A DNA stretch of 64,000 nucleotides, from positions 1,916,001 through 1,980,000 of the forward strand of contig CALZFC010000062.1 of assembly GCA_945643635.1 (NCBI GenBank). The letters run 5' to 3'. Positions 50,226 to 61,707 of this stretch are shown here, piece after piece. The notes under the pieces are model-generated. The model was given only the letters and a program-made list of their open reading frames with translations. It had not been told where the DNA came from and made no database searches. Numbering within the stretch: the stretch's first letter is position 1; the number at the start of each line of letters is the position of its first letter. The position numbers and the translations under genes are program-made. The stretch comes from Allodiplogaster sudhausi (taxonomy: Eukaryota > Nematoda > Chromadorea > Rhabditida > Diplogasteridae).

Positions 50226-52955
50226 ACTCAATCTTCCTGTTTCTCTCAGACATCTCACAGATCTCTCACTCGTCGTCATTCCTACTTATGCTACCTCTTC
50301 ATTAGTGGCCATCTCAGGAACAGCTTTTCCTCCAAGATGTTGTGGTGATTAAGGGGCTAAGAGAACAATCGGATCACGAATGAAGAGGATCGAATATTGG
50401 ATCATTACACTATATTTACTATTTGAATTTTAGTGGGACTACAGTATAAGTACAGTTTCTCTTTCCAGACTCGCTCCCGTAGACATGAGATCATTGTGGA
50501 GGCGGGCGACGACGACAAGAGAAGAATAATTGAGGTTGGAGGCAGTAAAAAATATTTTGATATATATTTTTTTATGTATGATGATACTTTTAAAAGAAAT
50601 TAAACCATGGAAAAAAAAACTTATTTAGTATTCATTAATGAATTATTATAGTAAAAATTTATCTTTTTTGAATAAAAACTTTCTATCCTCGCCAGGTACG
50701 CGCGCGTTGCTTCAACGCGTCTCTGGCGGTGCAGAAGCACACGGAGCGCTGTCCGTGGTGTCCGGATCCCGCAGCCTTGACCGTCATCGGCAATGAGGTG
50801 AACATTTTACTTTATATCTTTTATTTGCTAGTAATATATGTAATATGTCTTGCATAGCTTCCGGAAGAGAACCCAGCAGCCGCCGTTGCTCTTCTGCCCT
50901 TTGGCCGCTGGAGCGAGGAGACGCAGCTTCTCCAATGGATTCTGCTGCTGCTCGCACTCGTTTCCGTTGTCAGTTTTATCCCTTTTGTTCTTTTTTATTC
51001 TCATTTTATTTTATCGTTACTAATTTACTTTTACAGAAATAGAAAAAAATGGTTAAAATTTTATACAAAAAAGTAGCAGAATATAAGGAGATCATACAAT
51101 GGCATGTTATTTCTTGTTGCCCTTTTCAGACCTCAAATTCTATTTTTTTATCTACTTGGGGACAAGGATAATTGCCATATTTTCTACGGTATCTACTATA
51201 GGGTTCTTCCGAATGAATAAGCTTTTGAGATCGAGAGAGAGAGGGAGATAGTGGGTGAGAGAGAGAGAGAATGAAAGAGAGAGTAGATTAGAGAGAGAGA
51301 GAGAAACTGTGAGCGACTTGGTCAGGAAAGAAAGGGAAGTGAGAAGAAGTATCTCAGCTGGGCGGGCTGTCTCGAGTACATCCTTGGCAAAACCCAGGTG
51401 GGCATAGCTGGACTAGCTGCGACATTTATTTTTCTTCTTCTCTCTCTCTCTCTCTCTCTCTCTCTACCCTCGCACTCTGTATTCTCCTCGTCAGAGACAT
51501 TTAATGTTGCCAAACTCGGGATTAGTGTGCTGTGAACATTCACACTCATAGTTTAGCTGCAGCTTGCTCTTGTGAAGGTGATGAAGTGCGAGGGTTCGGG
51601 GATTTATGCTAGTATACCTTTACCCAAAGAAACGGGAGAACCACCATTGCTCAGGAAAAATAAAGCATGGACGCAAAATGTCTGTTTATTTTTTCTGTAC
51701 ATTCATTATGATTTTGTGAAACATATAACAAACATTATTTCATTTAATTAAATGTAAAAGAAAAATTTGCTGAAAACCTAAATATTTTGTTCATTATATT
51801 ATCGTGATAAATTTTTATTTATTTTTTAGGCCGTCTCGGCTGCCCTCTCGTGCTTGGTGGTTGCGTACTGCCGCCAGAAGAGAAGTCTGCGAGGGAGGAA
51901 TTCGGTGGTGAAGACGAGGCATCAGAATGGAGGAAGCAGCCATGGACATAATCCATATCAGACACAGACAAGACACTTCTTGGGCATGGCTACTGCCAAG
52001 CCACCACCCTTCGACCACGAAGAGAGGAGGTTTGAGGAGAGAGAGAGGGAGGGAGACATGTACAGTGAATGAGAGAGAGAGAGAGTGTGTGTGTGTGTGT
52101 GAGGGAGACTTCCTCTCACTCAAATTAATAGCGCCTATCAATAAGGGAAGTCATTGTACCCCGGTGTGATTGTCTTTCAGCTTGCTTCTCTCTCTCTCTA
52201 TCTCTTTTTCTTTCTCCTCTTCCCTCATTCCCCTCGTTCCACATCTAAATGTCTTCATCGGCAAATTATCAGGGGTTGATGGATTGATGGCCCCCTCCCT
52301 GTCAGTCGGATACGAATGGTACTTCACACTTTTTTGTTTACACCTTCCCTGATGTTAGTCGCGGGTGAGTCCGGAAGAGGCAGTAGAGAGAGAGAGAGAG
52401 TGGGTAAATTGGGAGAGTAAGAGAGAGAGAAAGAGAGAGGTAGAGTTAGAGGGACATAAAATAGGGGGAATGAGATAAGAGTTTGCCCGAGGTCATCTGT
52501 CAGTGCTGATGGCTACATTATCAGTGAGCATTCAACCTTCCACCTTAAAAGTACGTTAAGCACGCAGAGCCACTATTGTTACGGGGATTGATATCCCTTA
52601 CCTGTAATGGTTTTAATAATAAAAAAAATAGCGTGAGAGGCTTGTAATAGCGATTTTTTGGGTATGTTAGAGAAAGAAGAAGAAAATGCATTGCAGATAC
52701 GACAGCCCGTGGAAGCAGTCGGCCGTAGTAGCAGCGGGCGGCTGCCGTCCCCTGACCTACGGTCTGTTCTCCTCTCACTCGTCGAAGAGTGGCGAGTCTT
52801 CGTCGGGAGCCACGACGACTTCTCCCCTCGACTCGGGGTCCTCGATTGGCTTCGGCGGCGCCTCCTCCTACCGCGCACTCGTGCAGCCCCCCTCCACCCG
52901 CATCTACCATCAGATCGGGTCGCCCCACTCCGATAGTGGACTCGAAAGTGTCTGA
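44186..52955 (+). CDS. Type I single-pass membrane protein (about 396 aa), family not recognised
   Basis: Nine exons, all in phase: 44186-44377, 46466-46537, 48805-48873, 49079-49198, 50469-50534, 50696-50797, 50858-50968, 51830-52029, 52697-52955. Exon 3 has a weak acceptor; an alternative at 48820 also keeps frame. A long signal peptide (Leu-rich, about 1-34) is followed by about 195 extracellular residues with eight cysteines (WREGC, GGC, SLSCQ, PRVCDQ, RARCFN, CPWC) and an NAS glycosylation sequon. The transmembrane span is about 232-257 (WILLLLALVSV, then AVSAALSCLVVAY), followed by a basic stop-transfer RQKR. The 135-residue cytoplasmic tail is His/Gln-, then Ser/Gly-rich. It holds two YxxPhi-type endocytic motifs (YRAL, YHQI) and ends DSGLESV, with a perfect DSGxxS phosphodegron. 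It looks like a receptor or adhesion-type surface protein, but no domain is recognised. Convergent with the unc-49-like gene. Confidence 0.75.
44378..46465. repeat. Intron 1 of the membrane-protein gene
   Basis: It holds (CT)n at 44827-44908 and 45090-45165, GA at 45300-45360 and 45660-45715, (CT)n at 45851-45900, and GA at 46085-46150. Unique AT-rich DNA lies between. No further exon is evident. Confidence 0.55.
46538..48804. repeat. Intron 2 of the membrane-protein gene
   Basis: It is dominated by CT (46793-46895, 47025-47150, 47285-47365) and GA (47795-47820, 47960-48035, 48260-48350), plus CT with TCTTCTCTC interruptions at 48470-48555. A 242-codon frame at 46977-47705 is kept open mostly by CT repeats. 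Its non-repetitive end (47376-47705) has no recognisable domain. Confidence 0.5.
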
Positions 52956-54627
52956 GGGGGGGGGGGGAATGCCCCAGCCACCCGCCATTTAGAGGCCCTA
53001 GGAGTACATGATTGCCTTTTTTTAGTTGGTACTAGCTCGATTACCTTGATCTACCTCAACCTGTTAGCTAACTTTAAATTCTTAAATTGCAAGAACTCAC
53101 TCGGCCCAGAGAAGCATGTCAGCGGGTTCAAGCGTTACGGTGTCTGGGAAGTTCTGCCTACCCGGTTCTAAACTCATTTGATATCAAATACATTAAAATC
53201 TTTTTTAGAGCTTTATTTGAAGTTTTCACTAGAATGCCAAAAACGCCTGGCTGGGATGGTCTTAACTTGTAGTTGCATTCATGATTATTGCTCAATACAC
53301 TTCCTTACTTGCGCTTTTCCCCCTCTAATCACTTAAATTGTTAATAATTACCAATAGGAGTCGTTTAGTGCCTGCGCGTGGAGTTTATTCGAAACTTTGC
53401 ATTCATTTTATTTCCTCCTGGGCTCCAGGAGATGTTTATTTTTTGATCGAGCAACCGCAAACTCTGCTCCTTCTACGAGTCCGAAATTGTTCTCGGTTAC
53501 AAAAAACTGGTATATCGATCAATGCTCCACCTTTACTTATTCTCTCTCTGATGACAGTTTATTGGTGCTTTTCCATAATTGTACGCTAGCCAGCCCCTCC
53601 ATCATAGTGCTTCCAAACAACACTTTTTTAACTGTCAATGATTATTACGGTAGCCGTAATAATAACGCAATTCTCCGTTAACTGCGTGACATGTTAGAAT
53701 AACATATTGCTTCTTTTATTTGTGCTTTTCTTGTTCGCCATTCAATAATCATGGATCTTGTTTATTTTCCATACATACGCGTTTGCAAAGTGAAATGCTG
53801 CATATTTTAGTTGATTGTAAATGCATAGTTTTCATGCTTGTTCTCTGGCGACAGAGTCGGATAATAAATGAAACCGTAAACTGAGGTGGAGGTGCAACAG
53901 AGAAATCTATAAGAAAGAATTTTTAAGGAAAAAATTATCTATCCGAAACAGAGCACATCAAGTTAATGTGTACGCCAGGGATGTCAGCGGGCCTAACATT
54001 TTTGGGGCATCCCGAATCATCGGGTCCAAACTCTCGGCCAGGTCCGGCCTTTTTCGATTTCAGCGATTGGATAAGGTGAGAGAGGTAAAATTTGAAAAAA
54101 AATATTGCGGTGTCCCATTTTCAAAACAGCGAAATCAAACATTTTCAAGCAGACCGTCTGACTCTGGATGGCTACCAGCCATGGCGATGAGATAAAAGGA
54201 GGAAAATGGCTCATCTATCCGATTCAATCTTTACCATTTCTGCCACAATAAAAAGTTGTGCTACCAAAGGCGTTCATAACGTTACAAATTGCAAAATTGA
54301 AATAGTAATTTTTAATGATAAAACAAATAAATGTCACAGATGTTTACGACCCATAACAGCAATTGAACGAATGATGTTTCAATGGGATTAGACAATGAAT
54401 GAGGTGTATGTAGAATCTGACAATTCTGCTTGTTTAGACTCCTGCAAATGAACACTAAAATTTCGAAAGAGTCCTAGGATTTCTGGACATGGTTACCGTT
54501 ATCAAACTATACTGCTGATTCATTGATTTTTAAATGAAGTAACAAAACATCAATAAAAGGTAGAATATGGCAAGCAAATTGAGAAAATAAAAATAGGGAT
54601 ATGGTGAACTTCTCGAAGAGGGAAGAG
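52956..54627. other. Convergent intergenic region between the membrane-protein and unc-49-like genes
   Basis: AT-rich unique DNA with a 10-base G run at 52957. At 53975 the sequence CAGGGATGTCAGCGGGCC resembles a hAT-type GGGCC-element terminus, but no partner end or matching 8-bp duplication was found. Short open frames at 53338-53681 and 54206-54391 have no recognisable features. No extra receptor exons (transmembrane modules) were found on the minus strand. Confidence 0.5.
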
Positions 54628-56937
54628 CTATCCGGCCATCATCGTGTAGTAGCCCCAGTAGAAAACACTGCAAAACGTTACTGAAGTGTGCTTAGAATCA
54701 TAATAGTTAATATTATTATGTTAAGAAAGAGTAATAATAATAGTTATAGCAATAATAATAATAGAGAGAGAGAAGGAGAGGTAGAGAAAGAAAGCTGGTG
54801 AGAGAGTATGAGAAAATAAATGCTGCTTTTGAATGGGAACTCGCTTAAAAAGCACGAAGCAGAGCGGAAAGACGACGCGTGAGTGGCGGTCGATGACATT
54901 GACATCGCGGACGCGAAAGGAGGGCAACGCAGCGAGGGCGCGGCGGCCGACGCGAGACGCGCGCACTCGAAGCCGCACTCCGCCGCGGCGGGCGCGTGCC
55001 AGGCGACGCTTGGCGCGGCTGAAAAATTATTATTGTTATTGTTATCTATTTCATTATCAGGGACCTTCAAACCGCGCGGGATGATGAAGCTCATATAGGG
55101 CTGCTACGAAAATCTTTGTGGCCATTTGAACTCAAAATGGGCGGGAAGCTGCATTTTACACATACAACATAGAAAAGCACTGATACGCAGGGCTGCGTAA
55201 CTGCAATATTCCTAGCGCAAAGTTGTAACGCAGCGAAAATTAGGCATCCGCAACGCGTGAATTCGGTCACGCGTTGGGACATGCTCAGCAAAGGGGTTGA
55301 CCGAGCTTTTTTTCAAAGGCTGAAGGTCCGTGTTATTGAAACTAAATCATTAAATAAGGCTACAAATTATATGGAAGATTTTGTCTACACGGCCATCAAT
55401 TTATGCATACGCAGGCAAAATTTGATCAGCAACTGCAAAGAAATAAATGATATGATGAAACCGACGTCGAGAGGGACGCGTGCGGACTCTTGACGCCCGA
55501 GGCATATCGAGGATACTCGGGACTCATGTTGTCCACGATCACGGCCTGAGGAACAAGTGCGGAGGGAGGTCGCGATTCCTCTCGCCAACCTCGCCACTCC
55601 TGTCCGGGTACAACTCGGGGATCGGACTGGACGCCCGCTTGCTGAAGATCACACGCGCAGCCGCAGTCAGCTCGGCTGGCCGGCCAGGCACGCCCTCCAG
55701 CGACGACGGAGGACCACGAGCCACCACTGTCGTCTCGGCTTGCACCTCGCGGGAGAGCTGAGGGAGAGAGAGAGGGGGGAGAAAGAGGAGAGAGAGGAGA
55801 GAGGAATGAGAGGGAGAGAGGGGAGGGAGAGGAGTGAGGAGAGAGAGAGAGGAGAGAGGAATGAGAGGGAGAGAGAGAGGAGGAGAGAGGGGGAGGGAGA
55901 GAGGGGAGGTGAGAGGGAGAGAGGGAAGAGACTTCTGCGAATGTCTTAGGCTGCATGGCCGGCCACGCAGTGGAGTGAATGGCGGCTGCTGACTCGCGGT
56001 CCTCTCTGCTGCGGCAGTCGACTTCGCCGTTCAGCGGCCAGCCTTCCTGTTTAATTCCATTTTTATTCTTATTCTATTTCATTCCGTTTATATTTCATTA
56101 TTTTTTCAAATTATTTTTTTATAACTTCTTTTTACTTTGAAATCTTTGACAACAGTGAGCCAAGAGAGAAAGTAGAAAGTAATGGCGGCAAGATGAAATT
56201 GTTCTTCCTGCCATAACAATTAATTGTTTCAGCCATTGCAAACCTGATCCTGTGGCTCTCTGCTCCTCGACCGTCTTCCCCAGTACGAGTAGTTCACTGC
56301 GGCATACTCGAGGAGCGCCGCGAACACGAACACGAAGCACATCACCTCAAGATCGAGCAATTTGAACTTCGCGCGCATTTCCCAACTACTAAATGAATTC
56401 CCTCTCTGACCAGGTAGATGTCGATACTCTTGATGTATGAGATGCGAGGCAGCGACTGCCGCACGCCAGTCGAGATGGTGGTCATCGTCAGAACGGTTGT
56501 GATGCCTTGGAGGATCAAGGAGGACTAACTATTAATTCAGTTTCAATTTGCCGCGCGTTCCTGGGAGTAGGCACTCTCTCATTCTCGCGTGCTAATTCGC
56601 GGGTCGCTAAAAAAAAGCGCTCCCGCATCTGAGCGTGAGAAGAGCTGCGGCGCTTTGAAATCTCAAATTATTTTTTTCAATCACCAAGTATTCGGTATTC
56701 TTTCGTCGGATAACTGCTTTAAGGCTGAGGAATTTAAGGGGCCTAAAGATCTTATGGATCAAGCCTCCCCTCAAGTTCATACCTAGAGCCACCCTGGCTG
56801 ATGTCGCCTCGTGGTTGATCCAGAAGGAGACCCACGACAGCATCACGATCAGCACGCAAGGAAGATATGTCTGGAAGATGAAGTAGCCGACCGAACGCTT
56901 CAGTTCGAATACCAGAGATAGACGCTGGTAGGAGCCT

Positions 56938-56990
<53 letters not shown>

Positions 56991-58219
56991 TAGGAAAGCG
57001 AGAATAGGGAAGAAAGAAAAATAGAGACGGGGAGAGTGAGATAGAAGGATGGCGGAAGAGAGAAAGAGAGAGAGTGAGAAAGAAAGAAAGGGTGGGAGAG
57101 CGGGTGTAAACTGATCGAAAAAAAAAATGTATATCCCGAAGCACAAGAAAAGAAAGCATTAGGCTATATTCATTAAAATTGCATGCAAAAAGATGAGAGG
57201 AGAGAGAAAAGATGTAAATAACCAGTGGCCGTGCTGACGATGGAGTCCTCAGTCTGGTAGCCGAGAATCTGGAACTGCGGCACGTCCGCCTGGTCGACGC
57301 CGTGCACGGCAAGCGGGTGATTCCACTTCATCAGCACTTCCGATGTCGTGTAGCCGTCTGACGCAAAAAGAGTCTAACACTTTCTTCAAATTAAAAATAT
57401 AGAAGTATTTCCATCTATTCTTGTGTAGGCACCACAAAGAATCAATCATATACATAGTACGTCCCACCGAATTGTGGCCGATCCATCGCATCCCATGGCC
57501 ACAGAAAAGAAATCCTCCCAAAACATGCGGAATTGTATGTACATATTGCTTAACTTTAGCCGTAAGCGCCGTTTTATGTATTTACGGATAATCAAGGCCC
57601 ACGAGCCTGCTTACAATTAGCTCGCTATTTTATTTATCATCAAATAAAAATATCGCTCACTTATTTATTCATCCTTCAAGTTTAATGTGTTGACGATATT
57701 TTATAGTACCTCATTGATTAGCCTTCTGGGTGTTATCCATTTTTTTATTCATTCGATGATGAATCCCTTTTTGAATTATAGGTTCTTTCTCCATTATGAC
57801 TGCAAAAAAGTTCGAAATCAAGATTCTTATCGATGGTAAATCAAACAGTCGATCGCGACTATAATATCTCTTCAATACTTCAGATTCCCTCAGCTTTTCT
57901 TACATTATTTCCTGAGATATCAACTGCCCTCTTTTTTCGTGCTCTCGCACGCCGTTTCTTTAATGCGTATCTACTTTCTCTCTGTCTCTCTGTCTCTCTG
58001 TCTCTCTCTCTCTATCTCCCAGTCGCTCTCCCTGAGACATGACACTAACAGGACTCGATCTCAACGGTGCAATTTTGCGCATCGAGCGGAAAGTTGCGCA
58101 GGTCCATTGAGCATGCCAAAGTGCTGGTGAATCTGCAGAGGAGAACAAACTAAGAGATGTAATTGGCAGATAGGAAGCAGAGAGAAGGCGAGAGAGAGAA
58201 GAGGTTGATAGAAAGAGAA

Positions 58220-58265
<46 letters not shown>

Positions 58266-58571
58266 AAGCAGAGAGAAAGACAGACGAAGAGAAAGATATA
58301 TGGAGAGAGGTGGAGTGATGTGGCTAGAAGAGGCAAAAGATGAAAAATGGAGTACAGAAGTGAAATAGAAGGGAGAGCTGGAAGAGAGATCAAAAGTGCA
58401 ACCTCATTCCATAGGCGATTCGCCCGTCTCTCTGCAGCCGCAGCATCTTGTTGCGCTCGGTCACGTCATGCAGATAGGACTGCTTGTCGTTCGCAAGGAA
58501 GGTGTCAGGAACCCAGATGTGTCTAGGGAGAGAGAGAGAAAAAGAGGTAGGGAGAGGGTGAGAAAAGGGAA

Positions 58572-58602
<31 letters not shown>

Positions 58603-58715
58603 GAGAGAGAGAGAAGGAGAGGCAGAGAAAGAGGGTGAGAGAGAAGGGGAAAGAGAGAAAGAGCAGGAGAGACAGAGAAAGAGTGAGGGAGAGAGGGTAA
58701 GAGAGAAAGGGAAAG

Positions 58716-58749
<34 letters not shown>

Positions 58750-61707
58750 AGAGAGAGAGAAGAGAGAGAGAGCAGGACAGACAGAGAAAGAGGGAGGGAG
58801 AGAGGGTAAGAGAGAAAGGGAAAGAGAGAAAGAGAGAGAGAGAGAAGAGAGAGAGAAGAGAGAGAGAAGAGAGAGAGAGCAGGACAGACAGAGAAAGAGG
58901 GAGGGAGAGAGAGGGTGAGAGAGAAAGGGAAAGAGAGAAAGAGAGAGAGCATGAGCGACAGAGAAAGAGGGAGGGAGAGAGAGAAAGAGCGAGAGTGAGA
59001 GCATGGGAGACAGAGAAAGAGAGCATGGGAGACAGAGAAAGAGAGAGAGAGAGCATGGGAAAGAAAGAACGAGGAAGATGGAGTGAGAGAGAGGGGGATA
59101 GGGAAAGGGAGAGAGAGCAAAAGAGACAGAGGAAGAAGGGCTATGAGAGGGTGGATGAGAGAGAATGAAAGAGAGAGACAGAGGAAGAGGGAGAGTGGCA
59201 CGTGAGAGAGAGGGTGAGAGAGAATGGAAAAGAGAGAGAAAGACAGGAAAAGGAAGGAAGGAGAGAGAGAAAGACAGGAAAGAGAAAGAAAAAGAGAGAG
59301 GGAGAGAGTAAGCGACTGATGACATGAGAATGCGAGAAGCCTTCACTGGCGATGAATATTGTGGTTAAAAAACCTTATGAGATAAAAAAAATAAAAATTA
59401 GGTAGCTAACTGCGAAAAGTCGCCGCTGAGCGTGACGTCATCGATGAGGAATTCATCCGCCCACGAGAGCCGTTCGTCCTTCCAGTACTGGTGCAGATAC
59501 ATTGTCACCGTGTAGTCCTGTGAAAGCGAAGTGGCCTGGTTCACTTCTTGCAATACTATTTCAAGGAGTAGTTACGTTCAGTAAATATTCATTTAGAAAA
59601 TAGAAAAAATAGATAAAATAAGAATAAAACTAAATAAATCATTCATTTCTTCCTTCTTTGATGCTGCGAACACCTTATATATCTATTAGAAAGCTGTGTT
59701 GATAACAAAATAGAAGCAAATGAAGCAGTTTAAAGATGATAATTGATGGGAAAAAGAGCAGTAAAGGAGGAGATCTCTAACCATGTCGACTTCAGAGATC
59801 GAGTCAAATGACGCAATAATGATGTCCATGGTTAAGAGGAGCGCGTCACCTGGTGGAAATGTTCATTGAACTACAACATGACAACTTAATTTACTAAAAA
59901 GTAACGGAGGGCGATCACTTAAAAATTTTGTGGGATTTTAAATTCGGCCCTTTGCAATTTTCACGAGGAGGGTTTGTGAGACTTGCGAAATAAGATGCGA
60001 GAAGGAAAGTGCCTCCTATATTCCTTTAAATAAAATTAGACGAAAAATTATGGGGCATTTCTATTTGAAATTTTCATAATTCCATGAATGTGATGTTTCA
60101 AAAATAAGAGAGGAATATGTAATTATGTAAGCTAGAATACCGCCAAATCCAGGCCGGAGGCGGATGTCGTAGTCCTTCAGCAATTTGGCGAGGAGCGCAC
60201 TAGCATTGGCATACGTGGAAATGTTCGCTAACAACGGATCCTAGAAATAAAAACACTTATATACTACAATTCTGATAATTCAAATTATAAAAAGGCATGC
60301 TATTTAGCTTTTTTTTATTGAACATACATATGTGCAGATAGGTATATAGTATGTATAGAGACTGCAGATGTAAAAGTTTTTTAACTACACAAAATTTTTT
60401 TAAGTTTTCAAGAGAGGAATTTTCATCTTCTTTAAACTACTAATGACTAGAAAATCCTACGTCTCCGAACGTCCCATTTATTGATGAAGTCTCATTGAGC
60501 TCGGCCATCAGAATCGGTTGTGTAACACTGAAATTTATATTTTCTTCGTATATTGATTTCGTAGCTTCTCTGTCGAGAGGACTACGTGAAATTTCGCATA
60601 GCCACTCTCATTCTCGCGTGCTTTTCCGCAAGTTCAAATAAGCAGCAAGCGCGAATCGAGGCAGATTAAAATCTCTTACAATTTTTCTTCATTTTATTTG
60701 TTTCTCGGCCTGATTTCGAACATTGCGCACAGTATTTTTTGAGTGCTGGTCCAATTGTCCTTTTATTGAGGGTGGCTTTACACTTCACCAATCTCTATCT
60801 TCTACCTTTCTTATCTTTCTATCTCTCTCACTCTCCATCTCTCTCTCTCACTCTCATCCCACTTTTTACAACTCTCTCTCTCCCTCTGTCTCTCTCGTTC
60901 TCTCTTTTCCACACTTTTTTGAGGAAATGCCTGCCCCGCAAAATTGCATAGATTCACTCACACACACGCAAGACTCCCCTTCCGTGTAGGGACGGCAGAA
61001 GCTAACTCATTGTCAGATAGGTAGACTCCGCGCCCAAAGTAAGGTCATAACACATTCAGGTTCCTCTATCACTCCCTCTTCATCTGCGTCAGTCTCTGTC
61101 CTCTCTATGTCTCTCCGAGTCTCTCTATCTCCCTCTCTGTCTCTCTATAAATCTCTTTTTTCTTACAGTCCTCTATCTCTGCTTATCGGCGAAGCATAAT
61201 TCAATCGTTGAGACATGTGCATAAGTATTGGTATAGAAAGCCGCTCTCGTTTTGCAAGTCTCCAGAGAGTTAGAGAATCAGAGAATTGACAAGGGAGAAG
61301 AGAGAGCGAGAGAGTGAGAGAGACGTGGAAAGTGAGAGAAAAGGAGAGAGAGTGTATGAGAGCAAAAGAGAGAGAGAGAGAGTGAGAGAGATGGAGAGAG
61401 ATGGAGAGCGAGAGAAAGACAGAGAAGGAGATGGACTTCAAGAAATGTGGATAGAGGAATACAGCCATAGTAATATTTATAGTATATCTAAGGCCAGAAA
61501 ATATTTGACAGAACACCGAAAAGAGTCAAGAAGGTTTCGAAATAATGTTTATCATCATACATTTTAATAAAAAAATAAAAGTATGAATTATTCTTACGAG
61601 AGAGTCAGCGTAACGGAGAGGGAGAAGAAGGCGATGGCGGAATGGAGACGGGCGAAGGGGGCCTTCTTTCCACCCCCTCCACACTTCCGACGACGACCTC
61701 CGATCAT
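54628..61707 (-). CDS. unc-49: UNC-49-like GABA-gated chloride channel subunit (Cys-loop receptor)
   Basis: Fifteen minus-strand exons: 61707-61598, 60527-60461, 60240-60141, 59849-59782, 59517-59411, 58522-58403, 58132-58050, 57357-57223, 56935-56783, 56505-56411, 56345-56244, 55757-55590, 55545-55462, 55018-54845, 54667-54628 (about 530 aa). In order: signal peptide; ligand domain ([32 protein letters not shown]); 13-residue Cys-loop ([15 protein letters not shown]); [12 protein letters not shown]1; TM2 after SARVALG with 2'Ala, 6'Thr and 9'Leu; TM3; basic intracellular loop; TM4 ([17 protein letters not shown]). SARVALG marks an anion channel. [17 protein letters not shown] and [16 protein letters not shown] match UNC-49, the body-muscle GABA-A receptor that mediates inhibitory transmission; 6'Thr predicts picrotoxin sensitivity. 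Exons 13 and 14 as listed do not join in phase: a donor at 55478 or an acceptor at 55008 would fix this. The last intron has a GC donor. Confidence 0.93.
54668..54844 (-). other. GC-AG intron in the unc-49-like gene
   Basis: On the minus strand exon 14 ends TTTTTAA and the intron starts GCGAGT. The acceptor is TTTTGCAG before TGTTTTC. The splice rebuilds the conserved Asn of the TM4 FN motif, and the next exon supplies FYWGYY and a stop. The nearest GT (GTTCCC) would destroy that motif. Confidence 0.8.
55758..55950. repeat. Purine-rich (GAGAGG)n array in unc-49 intron 11
   Basis: Irregular GAGAGG/GAGGAG units with a 40-bp imperfect tandem (GAGAGGAATGAGAGGGAGAG twice) run to the exon-12 acceptor. 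Read in the gene's sense strand this is the pyrimidine tract of that acceptor. Confidence 0.85.
56941..57090. repeat. GA microsatellite in unc-49 intron 8
   Basis: About 44 bp of pure (GA)n directly follow (on the plus strand) the exon-9 acceptor, so in the sense strand a CT run ends in TTTCCAG. More interrupted purine lies to 57090. Confidence 0.9.
58530..59325. repeat. Higher-order polypurine satellite in unc-49 intron 5
   Basis: Nearly 800 bp of almost uninterrupted purine on the plus strand. A unit containing AGCAGGACAGACAGAGAAAG begins near 58662, 58771 and 58879, a period of about 108 bp, with shorter variants (GAGCATGGGAGACAGAG) further on. The repeat abuts the exon-6 acceptor (CTCCCTAG in sense). 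Confidence 0.9.

Noticed and set aside
58390..59346. 318-codon minus-strand Ser/Leu/Phe-rich frame
   Set aside because: It is translated purine/pyrimidine repeat joined to the true exon 6 of the unc-49-like gene.
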